64,000 nt of DNA, taken from the NCBI RefSeq assembly GCF_008632455.1, contig NZ_CP043929.1, positions 4,030,001 through 4,094,000 of the forward strand, in the 5' to 3' direction. A program made the position numbers and the translations under genes. The stretch is from Methylomonas rhizoryzae. Lineage in GTDB: Bacteria; Pseudomonadota; Gammaproteobacteria; Methylococcales; Methylomonadaceae. The first letter of the stretch is position 1. Each line of letters begins with the position of its first letter. The notes under the pieces are model-generated. The model was not told the DNA's origin and did not search any database. It saw only the letters and a list, made by a program, of their open reading frames with translations. Shown here one piece after another: positions 17,936 through 27,139 of this stretch.

Positions 17936-19737
17936 CCTCCCAATCGGCCCAGACAGATTCGGCCGGCACTCGCTTGCATTTTGAGGATCTGACGCCGGAA
18001 GGCCAGGCCAGCCTGTTGGATATGACCCACAATCGGCTAGTGTTCGGCATTACCATCATTCCTTTCGTCGGCATGCCGTTCGTCTATTGGAAATACCAGT
18101 TGGATCAAAATGCCTGGGGGCTGCTGGTTTGGACGTTGGCATATCTCGTGGCACTGGCAGCAGTACGCCTTCAATTTCGCCACTACCAACGTGACCGTTA
18201 TCACCTTAGCACCCCTGAAGCGATTGGAAAATGGATGCCGGTCATTTTGCGCATGGCCTTGGCCCATGGCCTGGGGTTAATGGCGTTGGCAGCCGTGATA
18301 GCCGGCCGGGTACCGTTCGAATTTGCCCTGCTGCTGTATATGAGCCTGGCGGCGATTATGGCCGCCAATGCCACGCACCAGTCGCCGCTGTTCAGTGCCT
18401 TCAAACGATTTTTTTATGCCGGTTGGGGCGGATGCACGCTGCTGACGCCGTGGGCTTTCCCCGAGCATTGGCATTTGGTCATGCCCTTGTGCGCCAGTTA
18501 CATCGTCTCCATCCACCGCCACTCGTCGATTGCCCACCGCTTCTTCCTGCAACAGGTCAAGCTGGAGGAAAACAGCAAACGCCTGGCCGAAGATTACCGG
18601 CTCGCCAAGGAACAAGCCGAAGCGGCGCTCCGCGCTAAAAACCAATTCCTCACCACCGCCGCCCACGACTTACGGCAACCCGTGCATGCGATGGGCTTTC
18701 TGATCGAATCGATCTCGCACCGCAACCAAGACCCGGCATTGCGTCCGGCCTTGCAGGACTTGCGGCAAAGCGTGCAATCGGTGACCCAAATGTTCAACTC
18801 CCTGCTCGACTTATCCAAAATCGAACTCGGCGTCCAACCGGTGCAACTGCAAGCGGTGGCCGTCGACCCGCTGATGGCCGACATTGCTACCTTGTTCCGG
18901 GAAGAAGCGGCGGCCCGCAACATCCAATTACGGATACGCACCAGCGGCGGCAAGGCCTTAGTCAACGCCGATCCGTTGCTGCTAAAACAATCGATGGTCA
19001 ATCTGATGCAGAACGCCTTGCGCTACACCCGGCAAGGCGGGGTACTGATGACAATAAGACGCCGCGCCGGCCAATGGCAATTCGAAGTCTGGGACACCGG
19101 TGTCGGTATCGCTGAAGCCGACCTGCAGCGCGTGTATTCGCCGTTCTTCCGCCCCGAGCACGCCTGGCGCATCGACAATGCCGGCCACGGTCTGGGCTTG
19201 GCTGTGGTCGCCCGCTGTGCCGACCTGATGGGCATCAGCCAAGGCTTGAGTTCGCGCCGGGGATCGGGCTCCCGTTTCTGGTTACGGCTGCCGGCGGCCG
19301 ATGTTGGCGAACGCCGCGCCGAATTATGCAACGCGTCCTTTGTAACGGCCAAGCGCCCTATTCGGCTGCACGGCCGCTGCTTGATCGTGGACGACGAACC
19401 GCAAGTACGCAGCGCCTGGCAGGCGCTGCTCGATACCTGGGGCATCAACGCGGTCTGCGCCGGGTCGGCCTCCGAGGCATTGGCCGCGCTGGAAACAGGA
19501 TTCGAACCGCAGGCAATTTTTTGCGACCAGCGCCTGCGCTCCGGGGAAAGCGGCTTTGAATTACTACAAGCCCTGCTGGAGCGCTGCCCGGAAGCCGCCG
19601 GCGCGATGATCAGCGGCGAGTTCGACTCACCGGCACTGGCGCAAGCCGAGCAGGAAGGCTATCTGCTGCTGCACAAGCCGCTGAACCCGGACGCTCTGCA
19701 TACCTTGCTCAGCCGGCTATTACCGCCGGAGCCTTGA
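17932..19737 (+). CDS. Hybrid sensor histidine kinase with C-terminal receiver
   Basis: A 601-residue membrane kinase. Residues ~35-200 hold about six hydrophobic segments, with no large periplasmic loop, so sensing is probably within the membrane. A short coiled coil (210-238) leads to the HisKA domain with His245 in the TTAAHDLRQP box. The ATPase domain has an N-box (LMQNALRYTRQGG), a G1-like DTGVGI and a GHGLGLAVV G2 box. A receiver domain follows from about residue 480 (LIVDDEP, phospho-site in IFCDQRL). The gene overlaps the upstream response regulator by four bases. The signal is unknown. The receiver may act as a phosphate sink or relay for the LuxR-type partner. Confidence 0.88.
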   Translation: MTSQSAQTDSAGTRLHFEDLTPEGQASLLDMTHNRLVFGITIIPFVGMPFVYWKYQLDQNAWGLLVWTLAYLVALAAVRLQFRHYQRDRYHLSTPEAIGKWMPVILRMALAHGLGLMALAAVIAGRVPFEFALLLYMSLAAIMAANATHQSPLFSAFKRFFYAGWGGCTLLTPWAFPEHWHLVMPLCASYIVSIHRHSSIAHRFFLQQVKLEENSKRLAEDYRLAKEQAEAALRAKNQFLTTAAHDLRQPVHAMGFLIESISHRNQDPALRPALQDLRQSVQSVTQMFNSLLDLSKIELGVQPVQLQAVAVDPLMADIATLFREEAAARNIQLRIRTSGGKALVNADPLLLKQSMVNLMQNALRYTRQGGVLMTIRRRAGQWQFEVWDTGVGIAEADLQRVYSPFFRPEHAWRIDNAGHGLGLAVVARCADLMGISQGLSSRRGSGSRFWLRLPAADVGERRAELCNASFVTAKRPIRLHGRCLIVDDEPQVRSAWQALLDTWGINAVCAGSASEALAALETGFEPQAIFCDQRLRSGESGFELLQALLERCPEAAGAMISGEFDSPALAQAEQEGYLLLHKPLNPDALHTLLSRLLPPEP

Positions 19738-20269
19738 TAAAAGATGAAGTAAGCACACCGTCGCCGTCTCGTTGCCGAAAAATGGCATCAATCTTGACTG
19801 ATACCCGCAACCTTGCCATTGAAATCCGCAGTGTGCGATGAATATTTCGAATATAAAGCCAAGTCTTGCCGCCCACCGGATCGCTAGCGAAAAAACTGCA
19901 CCGCCCGCTACCGGCATTACCCGCAGCGCTACCGACTCCGAGCGGAACCCGGCACGCAAAACCGTCGATATGCAACGTCTCGCTGAACGAAATCGATGCG
20001 CTGATCAAGTCCGGCGTCGACGGCTTGCTGGACGTGGAGCTCTATATTCCCACTGCGCTTACCCACCAATCGGCGGCACAGGAAATCGGTGACATTAGCT
20101 ACCTCTGTCCACATTGCCCCTTCTCGCCGTGCACTAACCGAAATTCGCTGTCCAGCCTTCATTATTAGAAGCGGAGATTGACAATCGGCACCACTAATTG
20201 ACCCCCTGCAAAGGTTTGATCGGCACGCCGCTGCGCAAGAGCGACACCACAGGCAGCGCGGGCTGGAGC
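19738..20269. other. Gene-free stretch before the glycan cluster
   Basis: About 530 bases between convergent genes (hybrid kinase and the last gene of the glycan cluster). Short ORFs are present on both strands but none shows a recognisable motif or ribosome binding site. No clear intrinsic terminator was found for either neighbour. Confidence 0.4.
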
Positions 20270-21883
20270 TCAGGCCATCACCTGTTGATAAAACCCGGTC
20301 AGCCGGTCGATATTGTTATGCATTTGCAACTTTTCTCGGGCAGCCACAACATTTTTTTTCAATCGGGCAATATCGGTTACTGCAACGATCTCTGGAATAA
20401 GATCCAGCTCATCCGGCCCGATAATCACACCAATATCATATTCTTTAACTATATTGCACACAGCCGAAAATCGCTCGCTTACCAATACCGGCAACCCTGC
20501 CTCTAAGTAATTAAATAACTTAGTCGGGATGAGATGTTTAAAGTGCAAATCTCCCGCATATGTACCACAAAAATCGTAAACCATAAGACCAATATCATAA
20601 GCGGAAATTATTTGATTGATATACTGCGGCATATCGCCGGCATAAAAATTGAATCTATCACTACTTTTGGCCATATCCATATAATCAGGATACAATCGTT
20701 TATACTCGGACTCCGGCGCCAATAACGGATTATTATAAATATCAAGATAACATCCGCTATCGATGAGGCTTTTTACTAAATTGAGCAGCTGCGAGTCGCC
20801 GAATAACTCATGAGGCCGGTTATTCGTCAACGGTGGAATACCTCCGACGAACACAAGACGTTTTTGCTGATTAGATTGATTAGATATATAAAAAAAATCT
20901 TTTAACGGCAAAGCCGGAAACGCTAAATGTTTATCGCGCAATCCTTGGGAGTCGCGCTTGACTAGGGGTTCGCGATAAGTTTCATCGCCGTTGAATATAA
21001 CGCCATCGGAATGATGAACTATGTAATATTCGCAAGCCAGCTGCACGGCATGATTCTCCAGGACATTATCGCCCCATGCCTGTTTCAAAGAATTAGGAAA
21101 CTTACTAAATAAAGATTCCGGCAGATAAAACGACTGACTGTCCATCATCTCGATAATCTGCTTACAGCGCGTGGATTTATACATGTCTATAATAACAGGG
21201 ATGTGGTATCTAAATAACCAGCCTTGGGTATGCAATAGCACATCTTCGTCGAATTTGTTTAAAAACAACAAAAAACTCAACAAGTCGGTGTAAATAACCT
21301 CATCGAAAAAACCCGCTTGGTGTTGGGCCATCGAGCAATCAAACACCAACGCGATCGTCCGATAGCCCTTGTCGCGTAAAACCTTACTCATACGCAGTTG
21401 ATTGAAATATACCTTTTTCGCCGTAAAAACCACGACCGGCCGATCTGCCGCAATACAACCCGTAAGTTTTTCGGTCAAATCTCGCCGATGTTCCGCCAGA
21501 AACCCTAAATAAAATTCACCGAAACGTTGATTGGAAAAAATTTGATCGGCTACGATAAGATCGCTATGACATTTATCGCCGGCTGACGCTTCCGAGTCGG
21601 AGTTTCCGTCCGATTTAATCACTTCGTAGCCGTGAGCTGATAACGCCGACGTTAATCCCGCACAAAATTCCGACGCGGAATTTACCAATAAACGTGCCTT
21701 ATGCTTTAAACGCTCTGGATCGTAAGCTTGCAAACTAAGCTGTATGGCATGGGCATTAATGCTTTCTTCCTTTAAAAAATCCGGCACTCGGTCCGCTAGT
21801 ACCCGTTGAGCCATTACATTTTTTAGCTCAAGCGCCGCATGCGACACACTAAAAACATCATCAAACAATTTGCTCGTTCTCAT
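20270..21883 (-). CDS. Glycosyltransferase-like protein, GT4 C-terminal fold
   Basis: A 537-residue cytoplasmic protein. The C-terminal half carries the nucleotide-sugar-binding pattern of GT-B enzymes: LVFVGGIPPLTNN starts the second Rossmann-like domain, and IPTKLFNYLEAGLPVLVSE near residue 470 is the conserved donor-site stretch of family 4-like transferases. The N-terminal ~200 residues resemble no family I know. It is the last gene of the fourteen-gene minus-strand cluster and overlaps its upstream neighbour by four bases (ATGA). This end of the cluster is noticeably more AT-rich than the 25-39 kb part, which suggests it was added separately. The acceptor and donor sugars are unknown. 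Confidence 0.75.
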   Translation of the reverse strand: MRTSKLFDDVFSVSHAALELKNVMAQRVLADRVPDFLKEESINAHAIQLSLQAYDPERLKHKARLLVNSASEFCAGLTSALSAHGYEVIKSDGNSDSEASAGDKCHSDLIVADQIFSNQRFGEFYLGFLAEHRRDLTEKLTGCIAADRPVVVFTAKKVYFNQLRMSKVLRDKGYRTIALVFDCSMAQHQAGFFDEVIYTDLLSFLLFLNKFDEDVLLHTQGWLFRYHIPVIIDMYKSTRCKQIIEMMDSQSFYLPESLFSKFPNSLKQAWGDNVLENHAVQLACEYYIVHHSDGVIFNGDETYREPLVKRDSQGLRDKHLAFPALPLKDFFYISNQSNQQKRLVFVGGIPPLTNNRPHELFGDSQLLNLVKSLIDSGCYLDIYNNPLLAPESEYKRLYPDYMDMAKSSDRFNFYAGDMPQYINQIISAYDIGLMVYDFCGTYAGDLHFKHLIPTKLFNYLEAGLPVLVSERFSAVCNIVKEYDIGVIIGPDELDLIPEIVAVTDIARLKKNVVAAREKLQMHNNIDRLTGFYQQVMA

Positions 21884-23184
21884 AACGTCATTCTATGTTG
21901 CAGCTCGGCATCGCCACATTGGCGAATAAATGCTCGAATAATCGAATCGACGGTCTGTTCGGAAACATGATGCGTTGAACCGTCTTCCGCCCCGAACGCA
22001 TCGCCACGATATCCACCGACCCACCGTACCACTTCGAACGAAGGCCAATAATAAATACCGGGAATTCGCTCGCGCATCAGCTGGTCCGCGGCAATTCTCA
22101 ACACCGATTTCGAAACGCAATCGGCGACAATGGGCGAATCGTATTCGAAAGTTACCGCTAGCGGCACCGGTGAGACCGTAATGACAATAGTAACGGCGGG
22201 TGATAATCGCCTGACAAGCGCCACCATGGCTTTTAAGTTATTTAAGTTTTCGTCCACTGTTGTAGTTCGAAAGTGATATTTCGCGGCAAACAAGCGCATA
22301 TTGATCTGACTGGCTTTAGGCAAAACGAATTCGCCGCTTTCCAGTTCGAAAAACGCCGGAGCCACGCCTAAGGTAATAATCAACAATTGCGCTTTGGCAA
22401 TTTTTTCGCGGTAACTTTCGGCCGGCTGATCGAAAATTTCGGCAAGCCGATGCCCGAGTTTATCGGAAATCGTTTCGCCAGCAACCCAACGCAAATAAGC
22501 TAAATTGGCAAACGTACTGTTTATATACTCGCCAAACGTAATATTTTCTGCATCGACGTCAAATTTGCGTAGCACTCTGGCAATATTGCCGGCAAAACAG
22601 GAACCGAAGGTACATATTTTCGATTGGCCATTAAACAAGTTGGTCGGCGCAACTCCCTGTAACACATGCTTTCCGATACATTGATCTAAATCTGCAAAAT
22701 CGCTCAGCTTAGCGGGCCAGCGGGCAATGTTTACTTTTTGTTTATGTTCGCTAAGAATGGCCTCTATATCGTGCAAATCATTTTGGATTTCCCGATCTTC
22801 CGGCGCCAAGGCCGAAGCCGCACGCAACTCGCGTTGCGCGCTTTTCAGATCACCCTCGATCAAATGCTCGTGCGCTAGAAACTGACGCGCCACGTAATGT
22901 CCCGGATCTAAGCGAATCGCCTCGCGAAACCAGTGGTCGCAACCGCCCTTGCCTTGCATGCGTACCGCCAATCCCAAGTGGAAAAACGCAAAAGCAGATC
23001 CACAACCTAACGAAATTGCCCGGGATATATGCTGTTCGGCACAGACCCCGTCGGAGATTTTTTGAGTATCCCTCTGCAAATAGTACACTCCCAATTTCAA
23101 GTGTAATTGCGCATCGTTCGGCTGCTCCGCCACCAATGCAGTGCACTGGGCAATTTTATCTTCGATCGCGGCGTTTACGGTCAT
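21880..23184 (-). CDS. TPR plus GSCFA-domain protein
   Basis: A 434-residue protein. Residues ~15-150 look like tetratricopeptide repeats (for example QLHLKLGVYYLQRD, AFFHLGLAVRMQG). The C-terminal ~270 residues carry the GSCFA family signature KICTFGSCFAGNIARVLR near 190, then ITVSPVPLAVTFE and an FEVVRWVGGYRGDAFGAEDGSTHHVS segment with the family His. GSCFA proteins are SGNH-hydrolase-like and often occur in polysaccharide loci, where an acyl-transfer or deacylation role is supposed. Here it lies between a glycosyltransferase and a PhyH dioxygenase. Its substrate is unknown; modification of the same glycan is the simplest inference. Confidence 0.8.
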   Translation of the reverse strand: MTVNAAIEDKIAQCTALVAEQPNDAQLHLKLGVYYLQRDTQKISDGVCAEQHISRAISLGCGSAFAFFHLGLAVRMQGKGGCDHWFREAIRLDPGHYVARQFLAHEHLIEGDLKSAQRELRAASALAPEDREIQNDLHDIEAILSEHKQKVNIARWPAKLSDFADLDQCIGKHVLQGVAPTNLFNGQSKICTFGSCFAGNIARVLRKFDVDAENITFGEYINSTFANLAYLRWVAGETISDKLGHRLAEIFDQPAESYREKIAKAQLLIITLGVAPAFFELESGEFVLPKASQINMRLFAAKYHFRTTTVDENLNNLKAMVALVRRLSPAVTIVITVSPVPLAVTFEYDSPIVADCVSKSVLRIAADQLMRERIPGIYYWPSFEVVRWVGGYRGDAFGAEDGSTHHVSEQTVDSIIRAFIRQCGDAELQHRMTL

Positions 23185-23201
23185 TCGTAGTGCTTGGTAG
23201 A

Positions 23202-24026
23202 TTAAATTTCGCGGTACATACTGCCGAGGTCATGCGGCGGTAATTCGGCGGTCACCGGACAAGGATTGTAAAAACCCAACTTTTGATAATTCGGATTAAC
23301 CTCTACCCGGTTAAACACTGGATGGACAAAATAGTGTTGGTGTAGAGGCCTGGCCCAACTAACCGCCCGCACGCTGCGCCGCGGACGATTCCCGCTTAGA
23401 ATTCCGCCACCGTGCAGACAGTAGGTATCCAAAAAAATAATAGTGCCGGGCTCGCCTTCGAGATGCAGTTGCTCATACGCAGCGGCATCGGACAAAAAAC
23501 TATCTGAAACCAACGGGTTCGGATTTTGTTGCAAGGCTCGTAGCGCAAACTCGCGCGCCGGCACGTGCGAGCCGGGCAACACCCGCACCGCGCCATTGTC
23601 CCGGGTCGTGCGATCCAGATATATAAATGTTTTCAGTGAAGGCACCATGTCGAAATGCAACGGACTGCCGTTGGTGCTACCGAGCTTAAAATTATGCTCT
23701 ACCTCAAAGACCTCATGAACGTCGTTACGCGGATAATCAAAAAACAAGTTCATGTAGGCATGCACGACATCCCGCAATTTTTCCGCGTCGAAAAATTTCA
23801 ATAACGCCTCAAACCCGGTAAATTTACGTAAAGTGGAATGGTGTACGTTGTAAAGATGACCGTTATCCAACGTTACCGTATGTACTTGAGGCGGTTCCAA
23901 TCTAAATACGTTCTCGTAAGCGGCGGCGAAATCGACCAAATCCGCCAGATTAACCGCATCGCGTAACACGTAATAGCCTTGATCGACAATACTGGCCACC
24001 GCTTCCTGAACTGCGCATTCGATCAT
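23202..24026 (-). CDS. Phytanoyl-CoA dioxygenase (PhyH)-family protein
   Basis: A 274-residue Fe(II)/2-oxoglutarate oxygenase. The metal triad is visible as His124 and Asp126 (PLHFDMVPS) and His205 (TYCLHGGG), and Arg217/Arg220 in RPRRSVRAVSW fits the 2-oxoglutarate-binding position. The segment RVLPGSH is also typical of the family. Such enzymes hydroxylate or otherwise oxidise small molecules and, in secondary-metabolite or glycan clusters, sugars or lipids. It sits 17 bases upstream of the GSCFA gene and 43 bases downstream of a CgeB-like transferase gene, in the same transcript. The substrate cannot be read from the sequence. Confidence 0.82.
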   Translation of the reverse strand: MIECAVQEAVASIVDQGYYVLRDAVNLADLVDFAAAYENVFRLEPPQVHTVTLDNGHLYNVHHSTLRKFTGFEALLKFFDAEKLRDVVHAYMNLFFDYPRNDVHEVFEVEHNFKLGSTNGSPLHFDMVPSLKTFIYLDRTTRDNGAVRVLPGSHVPAREFALRALQQNPNPLVSDSFLSDAAAYEQLHLEGEPGTIIFLDTYCLHGGGILSGNRPRRSVRAVSWARPLHQHYFVHPVFNRVEVNPNYQKLGFYNPCPVTAELPPHDLGSMYREI

Positions 24027-24069
24027 TTCACACTCCCGATAGTTGATGTCGTGTTACCGGCGATAGGAC

Positions 24070-25215
24070 TCAAGTTGCCGCCAGATCTTCGATGATTTGC
24101 TCGGCGCGATGGCGCCAGGTATGCTGCGCAGTGATGGCTTGAAATGCCGCATCTCTGACTTTATCGGCCAGATTGGTATTATTTGAATAGTATTGATACA
24201 GCTCGATTAAGTTCTCGGCCTGAAACGCGACGTAATGCACTCCCGGTTCGAAGAAGCGATCAAGCCCCGCATCTCCTTCGTGGTAACCATGATTTTTTAC
24301 GAACAACAGACTGCGACAAGCCATGGCATCGACCACTCTAAAATGCATGCTACAGCCCTCGTGAAAATTAATCTGCGATTGATTGTAAACGGCGCGTAGC
24401 TCATCGACCGATGACAAAAATCGCTGATAAAACGGTCGATACTGCGGCCATAACGCCCAATTGTCCGGACCATAGATAGCCAATCCCTCTATCTCGACCA
24501 ACTGATCCACTAAGGCCCGGCGGTTAAGCAAACGAATCAAGCGCCCGCTTAAATCGTAATCCAATACGGCACCGAATCGAATATTTACGCCAAAGTGCTG
24601 TGTTGCCAATTCGCTCAGCAATGCATTGTAATCGGCCTGCACCACATAGCGGGATTTGTGCCGCGTTAAGGTATCCTCCAACATTGGCAAAACATCGGCA
24701 AACCGCAAGACTCGATCTCCGGCGGCGATATTCCGCTGCAACTCCGCCTCAGACCATGGTTTGGGAATATGTCCGACAAAAGAAGCAATATGACTAAACG
24801 CTCCCGCTTGCGGAAAATAACATTCAGCACTCACTCCGGGCGGTAGCCAATGGTAATTTTCCCGACTACCGCAACTCTGCAGCCATTCCGCGGCAAACAA
24901 ATAGGTAATATCGCTTCCGGCAAAAGCCTCCAAGCTGCGACCGTTAAAGTCGACCACCCAGCAAATATGAAAAATGTCCGAACCAAGACCCGGCCTATCC
25001 GCCCGCGAGCAATTCATATCGAATATCAATTGCGGCTTATGACACGCCACCCAGCCCGCCAACTCCGCTTCGGTAAGCGTACCGCAGTAATAACTCGCCT
25101 GCAGACCCAGTGCGGAAAATCCTTGGGCAATTTGCGCCGCCACCGACCAATACCATGGATTATCCTTTGGCATCAATACCGATACTCGATGTATCCTTCT
25201 TTTTAGATCAAGCAT
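24070..25215 (-). CDS. CgeB-like glycosyltransferase, copy A
   Basis: A 381-residue protein with the CgeB/Glyco_trans_1_2 layout: an N-terminal half with HICWVVDFNGRSLEAFAGSD and a FVGHIPKPWSEAEL segment, and a C-terminal donor-site half with INFHEGCSMHFRVVDAMACR and FFEPGVHYVAF. It is clearly a paralogue of the gene at 27140-28294: the same motifs occur in the same order and spacing, for example WALWPQYRPFYQRFL here and WAQWREYRPFYRHFL there. The start overlaps the radical SAM gene upstream by eight bases. Together with copy B and the tandem enzyme at 28291-32106, the cluster has four such domains. Confidence 0.78.
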   Translation of the reverse strand: MLDLKRRIHRVSVLMPKDNPWYWSVAAQIAQGFSALGLQASYYCGTLTEAELAGWVACHKPQLIFDMNCSRADRPGLGSDIFHICWVVDFNGRSLEAFAGSDITYLFAAEWLQSCGSRENYHWLPPGVSAECYFPQAGAFSHIASFVGHIPKPWSEAELQRNIAAGDRVLRFADVLPMLEDTLTRHKSRYVVQADYNALLSELATQHFGVNIRFGAVLDYDLSGRLIRLLNRRALVDQLVEIEGLAIYGPDNWALWPQYRPFYQRFLSSVDELRAVYNQSQINFHEGCSMHFRVVDAMACRSLLFVKNHGYHEGDAGLDRFFEPGVHYVAFQAENLIELYQYYSNNTNLADKVRDAAFQAITAQHTWRHRAEQIIEDLAAT

Positions 25216-27127
25216 CGGCGAACATTAAATTCCAGCTAATTAACTGCCTTGGCTTTACGTGGTGTCGTTCGAGTCGGTCGATCAGGTTACGAAACTCAAC
25301 CCACGGCAAAATGACCACAACTTTGTCATTAAATTGCTCGATATTATTACTATCGATCAACGCCGTGGAATGACCTAAAAAGAGTTTATTCTCACGGAAT
25401 GACCGAGTATCGAACACAGCCTCAACGATATTCTCATCGATATGCATATCTTCCAAAAATACCTTGGCAAATCGATCCAGCGATGGCGTGAAAATGGCTT
25501 TTTGCCCATTAGCCTTGATTTCATCCAGCGCGCGTTGAAAACGCTGGTAAACCCCTTGCATATGCGGAATATCCTTGGCTTTCAAATGCATTTTCCGCCC
25601 GCAATCCGGGCATAATACGTTCATGCCTTGCACCCCGACCGGCCCGGCTAAAATCGGGCCGTTTTCGTCCTGTTCGAACGGAAATGGCAAATCCAGGGTT
25701 TGTTGATGGCTACAACAGGGACACTCGATGGTGATTCTCGATTTCCAGCGCTCCAAAATCTCGCCGGCCACCACTTTGGTACAGCGCTTTCGGTGATTTT
25801 CATCGTTCAACTCGCGCAACGAAATATACCAATCCTTATATTCCTCGTCGCTCATCTGCGTCATATTGACCTGGCTGTTATATAAATAGCCGGAAATATT
25901 GCATAAACTGCGCATAAAGGTTTCGCGATCGGCAATTAAGCCTTTTTCCAACGCATAATGGTAAATAGGGGTACCGGCATAGGGAATCACCGCCGACCAA
26001 TCGCAAAAATATAATTGATTGTCTTGTTGAAACTGCAAACTCTCGCGGATGGTTTCCTGAGTTTCGGCCGGATCGCCGAATAAGAAATTACCTTGTATGC
26101 CGATTTTCGCCTCGCGCACGATTTTTACCGCATCGGTAATCGTTTGCTTGGTAATTTTTTTCTTCATGCTGCCCAATATCGCGTCGCTGCCGCTCTCTAT
26201 GCCGAAGGAAATATAATTACAGCCGGTTTCCTTCATCATTTTCAGCATCGGCAAATCCAGCTGATCCATGCGCAACTGGCAAAACCATTGAATATTCAGT
26301 TTGCGCTGTTTCAGCAAATCGCAAAACTCGACCACCCTAGCCTTATTGGCCGAGAATAATTCGTCGTAAATCGAAAAATTATTGATGCCGTAGGTTTGAA
26401 TATAACCCTCGATTTGCTCGACCACCCGACCAATGTCGTGTTTTTTATACGCCCCCATGCCGGCATGATGGCAAAACGTACATTTAAACGGGCAGGATCG
26501 ACTGGCGGCAATCGGGAACGAGCGGCCGGCGTCCAGCCGGGTCAAATGATAGGAGAACTGACCGTGTTCGCCCTGTAAACCGATATGCTCGCGTATCCCG
26601 AACGAGTCCAAATCCGGCAACGGCAAGTCGTCCAGATACTTAGGCGACTCACCCTCGCCGGTGAATTTGGGCCTATCGGCGTCCCAGCACCAGATCCCGG
26701 CGATTTTGCGCACGTCGTCGCCTTCCTCCAAGGCTTTCAACAAGCGGGTGAAAATCAACTCGCCCTCGCCGACTACCGCGTAATCCGGCCGCAAGGTGTC
26801 CATCATCAATTCGCCTTCCACCGAGGTAATGCCGCCGCCCAATACGATGGGCACGTCGGCGCGAATGTCCCGAATGGCTTTGATCAAACGGTCGATCTCG
26901 TTAAACGCCACGGTCAAACCGCTGATACCGATAATATCGACCGCTTCGTGCAACAAGGTATCGCGCAAGACCGGATTGCGTTTTTCCATCGGCATGTGGT
27001 TGAAGTTCAAGCCTACCACCTGATGGCCTTGGCTCTGGATATAGGCCGAAATATAAGCCAGGCCCAACGGATAGTACGAAGCGTTGGCCTGCGGATAATA
27101 ACTGGGGGAAATCAAGAGGGTTCTCAT
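25208..27127 (-). CDS. B12-binding-type radical SAM enzyme with C-terminal zinc ribbon
   Basis: A 639-residue protein. The ATG at 27127 has AGGTG eight bases upstream and is preferred over the one at 27136. Residues ~1-135 form a cobalamin-binding-like Rossmann domain (MRTLLISPSYYPQ, GLAYISAYIQSQGHQVVGLN). The radical SAM domain carries CxxxCxxC at Cys212, Cys216, Cys219 (SRSCPFKCTFCHH). A further CPCC ... CPDC pair around residues 475-530 looks like a zinc ribbon or extra cluster site. B12-type radical SAM enzymes methylate unreactive carbons or rearrange substrates. In this cluster the target is presumably a sugar or lipid. Spacing to both neighbours is minimal, so it belongs to the operon. 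Confidence 0.85.
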   Translation of the reverse strand: MRTLLISPSYYPQANASYYPLGLAYISAYIQSQGHQVVGLNFNHMPMEKRNPVLRDTLLHEAVDIIGISGLTVAFNEIDRLIKAIRDIRADVPIVLGGGITSVEGELMMDTLRPDYAVVGEGELIFTRLLKALEEGDDVRKIAGIWCWDADRPKFTGEGESPKYLDDLPLPDLDSFGIREHIGLQGEHGQFSYHLTRLDAGRSFPIAASRSCPFKCTFCHHAGMGAYKKHDIGRVVEQIEGYIQTYGINNFSIYDELFSANKARVVEFCDLLKQRKLNIQWFCQLRMDQLDLPMLKMMKETGCNYISFGIESGSDAILGSMKKKITKQTITDAVKIVREAKIGIQGNFLFGDPAETQETIRESLQFQQDNQLYFCDWSAVIPYAGTPIYHYALEKGLIADRETFMRSLCNISGYLYNSQVNMTQMSDEEYKDWYISLRELNDENHRKRCTKVVAGEILERWKSRITIECPCCSHQQTLDLPFPFEQDENGPILAGPVGVQGMNVLCPDCGRKMHLKAKDIPHMQGVYQRFQRALDEIKANGQKAIFTPSLDRFAKVFLEDMHIDENIVEAVFDTRSFRENKLFLGHSTALIDSNNIEQFNDKVVVILPWVEFRNLIDRLERHHVKPRQLISWNLMFADA

Positions 27128-27139
27128 CGCAATCACCTG

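Noticed and set aside
17932..19737. Reading the hybrid kinase as a phage or mobile-element gene because of its composition
   Set aside because: Histidine kinase and receiver motifs are complete and it overlaps its partner regulator.
19866..20168. 100-residue ORF in the gap before the glycan cluster
   Set aside because: Several short ORFs in competing frames, none with a motif or ribosome binding site.
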